64,000 bases of DNA, from positions 140,985,937 to 141,049,936 of the forward strand of contig OV884011.1 in NCBI GenBank assembly GCA_930367205.1, given 5' to 3'. Source of the DNA: Acanthosoma haemorrhoidale. Lineage: Eukaryota; Arthropoda; Insecta; Hemiptera; Acanthosomatidae. A program made the translations under genes and the position numbers. The notes under the pieces are model-generated. The model had not been told where the DNA came from, did no database searches, and was given only the letters and a program-made list of their open reading frames with translations. Positions 26,718 to 36,482 of the stretch are shown piece by piece (position 1 is the first letter of the stretch; the number at the start of each line of letters is the position of its first letter).

Positions 26718-26952
26718 CCGACTGTCAACATACAGCTGACACCTTCAAATCCTCTTCGTCAGCAGCCACCTCAGCGTTGTACTATCTAAATCCAGCCTTA
26801 TAAATATCTCCTTTTCCTCTCACCAGCTCTCATTCAACTCGTCCCTGTACCCCTGACGTATTACTTTATCACTCTTATCATATAAGTTATATTGTTTGTC
26901 TAGTTAATAAACTACTTTTTAAAAAGGCCCCTTTGGTTAATAATTATTTAAC

Positions 26953-26970
26953 TGGCGCCCGAACAGGGAC
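26953..26970 (+). promoter_or_regulatory. Primer-binding site for tRNA-Lys
   Basis: The 18 bases TGGCGCCCGAACAGGGAC are complementary to the 3' end of lysine tRNA (the class used by several retroviruses and gypsy-type elements). They lie a few bases past the end of the LTR and 349 bases upstream of the gag start, the expected place for the first-strand primer site. Confidence 0.85.
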
Positions 26971-27318
26971 CTTGGCAGTGTTAATATAAATTCAGAAGAA
27001 TCTCCCCATTCACCGATCCCGCGTTTGGCTAGGCTAGACCTGAGAACTTTTCGATTCTTTCCATGAGAAGGCCGATGAAATATTGAACAGGACTTTAGGA
27101 CTGATCGAGCACTGGTATATTTTAATATACATCCACCGAGGCTCCAAGAACCACAAATCTGTTATCTGGCGACCAGAGGAAGCCGATAGAAGGAAACATT
27201 ATCTAGAAGAAGACATCACTTGTATTGGTAAATATATTTTATTGTACACATTTACATGCCCATTACAGACTGACTTAATATCAATCGTAACATTCAAGAC
27301 TCAGATGAAAACGTAATC

Positions 27319-27690
27319 ATGACGTCTAACGATCACAAAATTTCTACTACAGACCTTAAACTAATCCCAGAATTTGACGGAAATCCCAGCCACCTAGTAA
27401 AATTTATCAATAAAATAAATTTTGTAGCAAATAACGTCTGCACAACCGATAATCTACATCACGAATATAACGCAAAACAATTGATAGGACATGCAACAAA
27501 CAAATTAGTAGGACATGCTGAATATTGCGGAAGACGTAACTATAACTCTTTACTAGAACTGATCCAAGAACTCAAACTTAACTTTCGTGACGACAAAACA
27601 ATACCCCAATCCATAGCAGAAATATATCAAGTTAAACCCGTAAGAAACGAACATCCCATGAGCTATGTAGAAAGACTGATACTATTATGA
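27319..27690 (+). pseudogene. Gypsy-like gag, N-terminal fragment
   Basis: A 123-codon open frame begins with ATG at 27319. It carries the block IPEFDGNPSHLVKFINKI near residues 15-32, typical of the start of the gag structural domain in insect Ty3/gypsy elements, and later NYNSLLELIQELKLNF. In the intact element gag forms the particle that packages the RNA. The frame stops at 27690, and similarity appears to continue in another frame (codons near 27720-27765, ending with a block resembling MNIFDEQIV) before it meets the LINE. It is broken by a frameshift and truncation. Confidence 0.7.
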
Positions 27691-27770
27691 AGGTAGAATA
27701 TATGCGGACGACACAAAAACAGACTTACAAAAACACACAGAAATGAACATATTTGATGAACAAATAGTTG

Positions 27771-28435
27771 ACCATTGCCTGGATCCGACCACACCAGCTG
27801 ATGAAATTGAAGACGAACTCTCAGCTTTCGGATTCAAAGTTCGCCAAACAACTGACGTGTTACGCGAGGGCAGGCAACAAGAGGAATCAGTCAAACCGGC
27901 GTTACCTTTGTTCTTCGTAGATCTTGAGCGAACGCGTAGAGTGGAAAAAGTAAACGAACTGACCCAGCTGTATTGCACTAGAATACAGGTCGAAAAGCCG
28001 TACCCCAAAAGCAACATCGTCCAGTGCCATAACTGCTAGGCATACGTAAAATCGTACTGCCACCACCCTCCCAGGTGTGTAAAGTGCAGTGGACAGTACA
28101 AAAGTGAATTGTGCAAGAAGCCCCTAAAATCACCTGCATTATGCGTTCTCTGCAATCAAGGCCACCCGGCCAACTATAAGGGTTGCGAGGCTTATAGAAT
28201 CCTCAAGTCCAGGAGCGAACAACGTCGTCGGCCAGAAGAAAAGAAGCCAGCCACAGCCAGAAATTTGAGGGCTTCAGTCTCTTTTGCTGAGGCCGTTCGG
28301 AACAGAGCAGGCACAGGCACTCCCCCCGCCTGTTCCCCAGCATTCCGTTCATCCCAGCAACCAGCAAACCCAATCCCATACTCAACCGCACATCTGGCAT
28401 ATTCCTCCATCTTCAAGCTCTTCAGATCTCACTAG
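27771..28435 (+). pseudogene. ORF1 (gag-like, PRE_C2HC and zinc knuckles) of LINE copy D
   Basis: The frame carries a PRE_C2HC-like region (TPADEIEDELSAFGFKVRQ, then LPLFFVDLERTRRVEKV). Cysteine-histidine knuckles follow: CHNC at about 28025-28036, then RCVKC, and CVLCNQGHPANYKGC at 28147-28191. This is the nucleic-acid-binding end of Jockey-clade ORF1 proteins, which coat the element RNA. An in-frame TAG at 28037-28039 interrupts the first knuckle, and the tail to 28435 is in a shifted frame. The N-terminal part is missing. Confidence 0.88.
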
Positions 28436-28539
28436 TCTATTAACATCATTCCTTACAGAGTTCAGAACCCTAATTACCCCTCTCATTTACCTTCTTACAA
28501 ATCTTGTCTCCTACCTTATCCCCGTTAAACAAAACCCAT

Positions 28540-30550
28540 AAGTGGATCTTTCCGACTCCATATCCATTCTCCTTTGAATGCGAATGGTGTTCGCACCCAC
28601 ACCAACGAACTGACAGCACTACTCCATGTATGACGATAACTCTCATTACTGAAACAAGACTTACGAGTAAACGACCATTTACTGTTCGACAGTACCAGAC
28701 TTATCGAACTGATCACCCTGATGGAAGCACATGCCGGTACCGCTGTCATTGTCCATAACTACATTTCCCATCACACACTGCTCCTTTGGTAGCACACGAT
28801 TTCCTTCAGTCTACTACAGTGTCAATCAGCACCTTCACTTTTCCCCTTACTCTAAAATCAGTGTACTGCCCTCCCAATAAATCCATTTACAATTCCCAAT
28901 TCATCTCCTTTCTAGATTCTACCGGACATCGTTTCCTTTTGGGTGGGGACTTTAATGCGAAGCACCAACATTGGGGGTCAAGATACACGAGGACGTGCTT
29001 TGCTGTCAGCACTTACACGGAAACATTACTCCACTATCACTCCTGACACAGCCACCTATTGGCCATCTGATCCCAACCGAAATCCTGATCTCCTTGACTT
29101 TTTCTACTACAGTAGTTTAGGAACACTAAACTATTCACTTACACGCCTCGACGACCTCTCCTCCGATCATAGTCCTTTGATCCTAACCGTTTACCAAAGA
29201 CCTATCCACAAACTGCCTTTTCCTTCACTTATAAGGGGCCCAGTTGATTGGTACCACTTCCGCCAGATTCTTACAGACTCTGTAGACCTCAAACTATCTC
29301 TAAAAACATCCTAAGACCTAGATGATGCAGTGCATTCTTTCACTTCTCTGATCCAGAAGTCGGCCTGGGAGGCATCGTTACCCCACCGTCATCCAAAAAT
29401 TCACAATATAAATCCTTTACCTCAGTATCTCAAAGACCAAATCCAATCAAAACGCCACTTGAAAACAGTGTGGCAAAGATCCCGACATCCTGCTGATCGA
29501 TGCTCGTACAATCAGTACTGCAGATTGGTAAAACGGCAACTGTTGAAGATTTCCTCACTTCACCCATCCCTCTCTCACGTCTACCAAACGCCGTTAACCC
29601 CTCTGAGGTAAAATATCTTCTGAAAAACGTATCTTACCAAAAATCCCCTGGATATGATCTCTTTACTCCTGAAATTCTCAAACAACTCCCTCCTAAAGCC
29701 ATAATCTTCATAATCTACATTTATAATTGCATTATCCGAAATGAGCACTTTCCTCTCCTCTGGAAACACTCCATTATCGTGCTATTCCCCAAAACCGATA
29801 AACCATCTCTCAAAAATATTTGAAATACTCCTATTAAAACGTCCAGTTCCAATTGTTGAATCCAAAAACCTTTTTTCTACACACCACTTGGTTTCCGTCT
29901 ACGACATTCCACTGCTGCTCAACAAGGCCTTGTTAATTACATTTTCTCAACCCTTGAAACCAAACAGTATTGCACCACTGCTTTCTGGACACAGCTCAAG
30001 CTTTTGACAGGGTTTGGCAGGTTTGCTTTACAAGCTCAAAACATATTTACCACAGACCCTTTTCTTAATCCTACGGTCCTACCGCTACTTCCAAGTCAGC
30101 TGTAGTTAGATTATTCCACTTACTATCCCACAAAAGCAGGAATTCAACAGAGCAGTGTCCTGGGTCCCATCCTCTATAACCTATACACCACCGATGTCCC
30201 CTCTACCCCCAATACCCTCTTGGCCATATTTGCAGATGACACTGAAGTCTTGTGTATTCCATAACCTTCAAAAACACCTTGATTAGATCAAGTATTGGTC
30301 TAACCAATGGCGGATTAAAGTTAATGAAGCAAGATGTTCCCACATTACCTTCACCCTCTTCCGCAAGTCCTGTCCACTAGTTTATTTTAATACCATGCCT
30401 CTCCCTGTATCCGAGTTAGTACGGTACTTAAGCTTCCGTCTCGACAAACGGCTGACCTGGAACCCACATACGAGGCTAAAAAGACAAGAACTAAACATAC
30501 GCTTTAGATAACTGTAGAGACTACTTCAAAGGACATCCTATCTCTTAATA
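28540..30550 (+). pseudogene. ORF2 (endonuclease-reverse transcriptase) of LINE copy D
   Basis: In order: endonuclease blocks with SVYCPPNKS (~28855-28880) and LGGDFNAKHQHWGSR (~28938-28982), the SSDHSPL histidine block (~29158-29178), the basic linker (~29330-29530), then reverse-transcriptase blocks SPGYDLFTPEILKQLPPKA (~29646-29702) and remains of the palm and thumb (30130-30500). Many frameshifts and stops are present. A deletion near 29540 removes part of the linker, and another near 29810 removes the YRPISLLP region. The catalytic block near 30235 reads FADD, but in a frame disconnected from the rest. Confidence 0.88.
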
Positions 30551-31422
30551 GAAAACAAATTACTACTCATCCCTATAATCCCCCTTGGAAACTAAAACGG
30601 CAGTGGCCTCATGATCTGCTATAGACGCGTAACAGTGGTAGTCCTGGCAATGGCCAGCTTCTCCAATCATGTCCTGAGCGTATGTGGATATCGCGCTCTT
30701 GGTCAGCCACCGCTGGCTCGTATCCGGAGGAGCGTAGGAGACTTCCCAAGACACCGCTTCCTCTTTCGCACGCGAAGGAGGTAACAACTATGTGGATTTT
30801 GGAGGTCTCTGGACTGTTTGTAAATACTGTATAAATGAACGAGTGAATTATGAATTGTAAATATGGTATGAATGAAAACAATTACTTATTGCCCAATAAG
30901 CCAGATTGTAATTTTATCATATTAAAGTTGTTGTAAAGACTTGATTAACCTGTTAGCCGGGGAATTCCCTTTTTAATTATGCAGCATATAACGGGCGCGA
31001 ACTCTTTTACTAGGACGCGTAAATACGTCACGCCCGGAGGACGTAATTTCATATTATTATTTTTTTATTTATGCTTAAAATAAATGAAAAGACTATGAAA
31101 TATATTTTTTTTCGTTTATTTATATATAAAGCACAGAGAAAAAAAAAAATAAACAAATAGAAAGGAATACTAACAAAAAAATGGAAACATCGAATTAAAA
31201 AATTATAAATTTTACAAACAATTATAAAGATTACAAAAAATATATATTTTTTATTTAGATACACAATAAAAAATATAAAAAAGTTAACAATTACAGAACA
31301 ATAAACAAAAGCACACAAATAAAATAGAAATATTGAGTTTAAAAAATTAAAATATATATATGTAAAAATTCAAAACTCTATTTCTGTGTGATATATTTTT
31401 AAAAAAATGTTGATACATAGTG

Positions 31423-32885
31423 CTACTTTACAATCCGGACACGAGTATGTAGATTCTTTCCTAACACCTTTTTTCCAAAAAAAATCATTTCAGCTTCATT
31501 TGTATCCTTCCATTCTCGAACTCTCGAACATAGTTTCAACTCAGGATCATTATCAAAAAATTGGGTGGCGTACAAATTTGTTTGCTCTGTAATTAATTTG
31601 ATAAGTTCCTCATCTAAACTCTTCTCAAGATAAAACAAAATCGAAAGTTTTTCCAGGATGTGCAGTGAAGGGAAATTGTGGTCTTTCTGCATTTTGAGGT
31701 GGCCATTCTTCATAAACAATGCTAGGACCAACTTCTTCACCATCTTCATTCTTAGTATTGCTCAATTCCGCGTCGTAGTCAAAATTATTGTCAGATGACT
31801 CCGGCCCGCCTTGTGGGGCTGGGGCAACGCCTGTCCTGCGGGACGGGTGCTCCCCACCCCATAGCCCACCACCACGTCCGGGGACGTTTCTGTGTACGAG
31901 CTATACCGCAATGGTATTGGGAAGCCGACTGTTTAAATACTTTTTTAAGTACAGGCGGTGAGCCCCAGTGCGCCGGCGCCTTATAGCCACGACCAGAGGC
32001 GGGTCTCCACGTGCGGGCTGGACGTTTCTGCTGGTTAGAGTGCTCAACGGTGGTAGGCTTTCACTAGCCTGGGCCTGTCTCTGGGTGCGGTCTGGATTGC
32101 AAAGGTATTGGGGAGACTGTTTAAATACTTTTTAAAGTACAGGAGGTGAGCCCCAGTGTGCTAGCGCTTCTAACCGCATCCTCGACTTGTTTTAGTTCGG
32201 GCTGGGCACTCCGGCTAGACCGGGAACGGCTAACGGTGGGGGCGAGTGGCGTAGGGGAATGGATACCTCATCGCCCAACCGCAAGGTTGCAATACCGCTG
32301 GGTGAGTGATTACCAGAACATCCAAATGCCCCAAGAGAGGCCGTCCCCTCGATGGTCGTTCTCTTGTAGGGCAGGCGGACATCACTAGGGGAGTAAACTA
32401 TAGGCCGCTCTTCGGTATCGTTTACTCCCCTCAAAATGACTCTGATACCCAAGAGCTGAGGACCGGTGGCGCCGGATGTGCACCTCAAAACGGGGGAGCT
32501 GGAAACCCTCCCCCAAAGGGACGCCGGAAAAGGACCAGGTTAGCCGCTGAGTCCGTGGGTGGTGGCAGGATCCTCTTCGGAGGTTGCCTGTTCACAGACG
32601 GCGGGGCCGTCGGTTACACGTTGCTTCGCGTTCTGTCGGGCTGACACACCCGAGCAGGCGCGTAGCTTCGAGTTCAACTAGTAGGTTGCTGGCACGCCAG
32701 TATGCTACTCAGATTTTAAAAAGCGGTAATGGGCTGCTTTAAGCGCCTGGGAACTGCTCTGAGCATTGCACGTAGTGCACGTACCAAGTTCTGTCAGATG
32801 ACTCCGATGACGAACTCATAATACGTCTCCTTTTTCTACCTGCCGGTACATTGATTTCGTCATCGCTGTTATCGCTTTCATTCAT
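31423..32885 (-). pseudogene. piggyBac transposase, N-terminal remnant
   Basis: The minus-strand start codon is at 32885. The first exon-like part is acidic (MNESDNSDDEI, then a basic GRKRRR block). It is interrupted by the insertion at 31804-32791 and resumes in frame across the duplicated target site. A frameshift follows near 31730. The conserved N-terminal domain is then seen with EELIKLITEQTNLYATQFF and SRVREWKDTNEAEM (about 31600-31480), which match the DDE_Tnp_1_7 family. The catalytic aspartate-bearing domain and C-terminal cysteine domain are absent. It is a dead copy. Confidence 0.9.
31804..32791 (+). mobile_element. 988-bp GC-rich retroelement inserted in piggyBac
   Basis: A 15-bp direct repeat, TGTCAGATGACTCCG, flanks the block at 31789-31803 and 32792-32806. 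Removing one copy and the block restores the piggyBac reading frame. The long, non-palindromic duplication points to target-primed retrotransposition. The 5' end folds into a long imperfect hairpin (31813-31837 with 31841-31869). An imperfect ~70-bp unit containing CTGTTTAAATACTTTTT and GGTGAGCCCCAGTG is present twice (31911-31983 and 32101-32172). A perfect 11-bp inverted repeat GGGGAGTAAAC/GTTTACTCCCC lies at 32388-32398 and 32420-32430. No reverse transcriptase is encoded; a 112-codon frame at 32306-32644 has no domain that I know. It is probably a non-autonomous LINE derivative or SINE-like element. Confidence 0.8.
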
Positions 32886-33235
32886 TTTGATGGATACTTA
32901 TAAAAATGTATTCTAAAATAAAATGGTTGGAAATATAAAAAATATATGTAAATAATATATAATACGAAAACAGGTAGGTAAGTGTAAGTACGTACCCGTC
33001 ACTGCTCACCCATAACACGTCCACCACTCTCAATAGCGAAATGATACCGATTCCCTCCGTGTCTTGAATTCATGTCGAGACATGTATGGATGACTAATAC
33101 ATACCTTTGTTGTTCGAAAATATACGTCCAGGGCGCAACATATATTTCAAGGACGTACGTATTTATATGTCCTACCCGTACCCGATATGGTTTACGTTTG
33201 ACGTATTTATACGTCCCGCTTGGTTAACAGGTTAA

Positions 33236-36197
33236 TGTATTTGAAATTACTACTACCAGTAGTATATGAATCCTTTTATTGTATAATCACCTGTTACTTT
33301 CTATTATAGTTAAGCTATTTAGTTTATTATGAAAAAATATTGTCTCAGGGCTGATATGATATTCTTCATTCATGAAATTTATTATAATTAAACTGCTCTA
33401 ATCAATGAATAATTTTGTTTTTGTTATAGACAATTTCTCTAATTATCCGTAAATTTATTCATGTTACGTGTTATCCATGCATTCCTAATTATTTAAGTAG
33501 TTCTAGTAAATAATCATCAAACAAAACAAACAATTATTGATTATTTGATTAAACTTCAAAGCACCCATAAGTTCTCAATGTTTCCATCAGATGTATATTT
33601 GCAAAAAGGCGATGAAGTGACGCACGAAAGGTCAGTTTGCCCTCAATTTTAGAAAAACCAGTTTTAAGTCAGTTTCTTAATTTTTATTCAATTTCGAAAT
33701 TTCAAATTTTCGTGTTTCTTCCATGTCCACAGTTCATACTGCGCAGTTTCAATTAAGAAAAGTACTTTTAGTGGTCGGAGATCGAGAAAATATTAAATCA
33801 ATATTGATCAATTGATAAAATGTAAACTTAAAAAAAAAAAAAAGGATAAAATTCGGAAGATAATATTTTCTCCTAAGATAACCAAAATTGCGGTGATATA
33901 AATAGGCCTGACATCATATTTCTTAGGTTTCATTGAACTAACCTGCTCTGTCGAACCGTGAAGATATCGGCCGATGTCCTCATGCAGATATCATAACATT
34001 TTTGACCTAGGATGATTAATTCAATACATGCTAGACAAAAAAAATTCATGGTATGAATATGATTACGTCGTGTTAATTACGCTCAGCATTACATGAACAG
34101 TACGTACTGTTGTAACTTTTAATTTAAGAAATCTTTTCAGCTGGAATCTGAAAGTAAAATATGGCACTAACTGCAAAAATGTTGACAGAAACAATAAAAT
34201 CATTTATCAGAAGTCAGCAAGAATGTTGCATTAAAATTACGAAATGTAACTGATGACTCTTTTCCTTTCCTATGGGTGCTTGATTTTTTTAAATACATAT
34301 TTTAGCATCTAATGGATACACTAAGTTTTCTGTTTGGGAAAGGTTTTTTACATTTTATGTATAATTATAGTGACTATTGATGATAAATACTTTTCATAAC
34401 GCCTAAATTCTAATACCATTATCCATAAGTTATAAATTAAATCAAAAGAAGAGCTTAGATAAAGATTATTCATTAATATAAACACTCACAAAAATAATTG
34501 ACACCCCCGGTAAAAAATAACTTCTTACTTCCGCTTAAAAATAATTGTCATATTAAAATTTCTAAAAGAACCTGGTCTCCTATTGGCCAACATAAAAGAA
34601 ACTCATACTCTAAATATGTTTTTTGTCCTTCGACCAGCTCTGCTAAATCGTGCCCCGTTATATAATCACCTTTCTACCTACATAGCTAAAATACAAAATT
34701 CTCTAACAATTTTAGAACGTTATAATAATGATAAAAGTAGTCAGTCATACCACTCTTGAGAGGCTAACGAACGGCGACCTAAACTCATTGCTCGACATGC
34801 CAACGGTGGGTAAGTTCAACCGACAGTTAAATAATGTTGTTTGAGGAGAGTCTTTTAAAAAACTTTATTATGAATAACAATCAAACACTGGTATATATAT
34901 ATATAAATATTATTCAGTTACAGCGATACAACATTCTTTTAGGAAGTCTAAACCACAATTGTTAGGAGTGTCTTTACTGGAAGCAGGTAGTCTGAGGGTT
35001 AGGAGGGGATGTAAAAGAACAAAGGAAAGTGAGACCATATGTCTCAACTGAAGTACATGTTTCAGCTAACAATTAATATTATATAACTGACGAAGAAACA
35101 AAGATTTTTGACTGGATCCATCACCACCCTTCCCACATCGATGGAAATAGACTGTCCAGGAAACTTATGTTAAGTTAGTTTTAGTCTACGATATTTCTGG
35201 AGGGTGAGCACCATAGCCTTAAAATTTCAAAATGCTTATATAAATTGTATTGTACCTATTATACCTATTATATAAATGCATTAAATAGGTTAATGAGCTG
35301 AAAAACTTCACAAACTGTATAAAATGTAGCATAGCTATAGAAAATATAAGAGCACCAGGGGCAATTTTAGTTTATTTAGTTCATTATAGATTCTTAATAT
35401 TGTAAATTCAAATATGTCAAATAAAGGGGGTTGGAAAAAAACATTTTTTTTATTTAACAGCAAGTGATCATTACATCGAAAACTTTTGAATGTGTAAGTA
35501 TCTTCGTAAATTTTGGAGGTTTGGAACTAAGTTCTTTGAAGAGGGAAGTTATCACATAGGAAGGACTCAGATAGGGGCTGAAATAATAAAGAGTGGATGC
35601 CTCTTGTAGGTCATCATTCAGGGAGCTAATTATAATTTCTAAGTATATATTTACCTATCCACTACTGTAGTAAGATTCATAGTTCTCTACTCCAAGAAAT
35701 TCTATTAGCTTATTTTGTTCTGAGCTCACCAAGCCACGTGATTTTAATCTCTGCCAATTTACCATTATTTCTGCATACATTTAATGCATATTTATACATT
35801 ACACACACACACGTAGTTAGTCAAGAATAAAGGTTATTGAATGTTCCATAGGATAAGGCATGATTAAATCTTAACAGTGGGCTTATGGTATAAAGATTTA
35901 GTAATAACTGATCATTATCTATGGTTAATATTAGTTGTATAAATCACACAATTATTAATAACTATCAACAAAAGAGTAAATTTTGGAAGGATCGGGACTT
36001 GACTTCACTAATCTTCCGTCGAGAAATCTACTGAGGATGAGTGGATGGCATTCCCAATATCAATTCTCTTTGGACAAACTCTCCCTAATGCTGTGGTAGA
36101 TGTACCCCGACACAGGACATTCAGCGGGAGTCACACTGCGATGGTAAAAAAACAAAAAATAACAACATTAACTTTATATGAATGCTCTATGTGGAAT
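33236..36197. other. Unassigned AT-rich DNA
   Basis: No supported gene. A TA microsatellite occurs at about 34892-34905. The 3' untranslated region of the minus-strand gene ending at 36198 should extend leftward into this stretch, but no canonical AATAAA is obvious close to the stop. Confidence 0.5.
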
Positions 36198-36482
36198 TTA
36201 TGAAGACGCAGACCGTTGAGGCCTACTTCGGTAGCCGACTGGCCTGCAAAGAGTGTACTCCTGGCTCCTGCTTCTGGACGGATTGAGACACCTCCTCACT
36301 TGGTGATTTGGCCTTGGAGGTGGTCTTCTCAGGTAGTACCTCATGGTGCCCAGCTCGGTAAGGGAGCCGTGCACAGTCCAGGTCACCTGACGCCCACGCC
36401 TCCTCGTCATGGCAAGGGTGCCAAAGAGGGGGCACATGGCAAGGCTACCCAGGACCAGCATGGCGATCACTGACGGCTGTAT
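36198..36482 (-). CDS. Unknown membrane protein gene, exon 3 (C-terminal)
   Basis: The acceptor TTGTTGTGCAG precedes 36482. The exon is phase 0 and encodes residues 87-180, ending at TAA (36200-36198). It starts with a hydrophobic stretch of about 25 residues (IQPSVIAMLVLGSLAMC and on to LAM), then TRRRGRQ, a short block with TWTVHGSLTELGTMRYYL, and a proline- and arginine-rich tail ending RSASS. The exon is strikingly GC-rich against its AT-rich flanks, and codon choice differs from the transposon ORFs. By the positive-inside rule the basic tail is probably cytoplasmic. I do not recognise the family. Confidence 0.75.
   Translation of the reverse strand: MQPSVIAMLVLGSLAMCPLFGTLAMTRRRGRQVTWTVHGSLTELGTMRYYLRRPPPRPNHQVRRCLNPSRSRSQEYTLCRPVGYRSRPQRSASS

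Larger units (their letters stand above)
26720..27770 (+). mobile_element. Ty3/gypsy-like LTR retrotransposon 5' fragment
   Basis: The order is the end of a 5' LTR (up to about 26950), a primer-binding site (26953-26970), an untranslated leader and the start of gag (27319-27690 and frameshifted remains to about 27770). The fragment is cut off on the 3' side where Jockey-like copy D begins and on the 5' side where copy C ends. No second LTR, protease or polymerase was seen. The gag start and tRNA-Lys type primer site fit an insect Ty3/gypsy element. The LTR 5' border is uncertain; TGTCAACATAC near 26726 is a candidate. Confidence 0.75.
27771..30937 (+). mobile_element. Jockey-like LINE copy D (most complete)
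   Basis: This copy is the longest in the window. It holds the C-terminal part of ORF1, most of ORF2 with deletions, and a complete 3' end (ATTGCCCAATAAGCCAG ... TTAAAG). The 5' end is truncated inside ORF1 and joined to a gypsy-like gag fragment. A piggyBac element lies 11 bases past the 3' end. It is arranged head to head with copy C. Confidence 0.92.
30949..33231 (-). mobile_element. Defective piggyBac element with nested insertion
   Basis: The ends are CCTGTTAGCC at 30949 and the complement CCTGTTAACC at 33231, both flanked by TTAA (30945-30948 and 33232-33235), the invariant piggyBac target. Subterminal inverted repeats also match: GGACGCGTAAATACGTCA at 31013-31030 against TGACGTATTTATACGTCC at 33199-33216 (16 of 18 bases pair). 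They sit about 54 bases from one end and 5 bases from the other, giving the asymmetric end structure known for piggyBac. The 2283-bp length includes a 988-bp insertion. Without it the element is about 1.3 kb, too short for an intact transposase. The interior from 31050 to 31400 is AT-rich and uninformative. Confidence 0.93.

Noticed and set aside
26259..26803. Plus-strand open frames of 85 and 96 codons
   Set aside because: They are antisense to the endonuclease domain of LINE copy C, which is clearly coded on the minus strand.
31049..31318. 89-codon minus-strand open frame rich in Phe, Ile and Lys
   Set aside because: It lies in low-complexity AT-rich sequence inside the defective piggyBac. 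Its composition reflects A/T runs, not a protein.
32146..32644. Overlapping open frames of 80-112 codons on both strands in the GC-rich block
   Set aside because: High GC lengthens chance frames. I recognise no domain, and none spans the element. They are kept only as content of the retroelement.
34892..34905. TA run and other simple repeats (A-run 39347-39372, GT run near 59550, C-runs near 20773 and 23828)
   Set aside because: Ordinary microsatellites and homopolymers; no sign of a functional array. No CRISPR-like spacing was seen anywhere.
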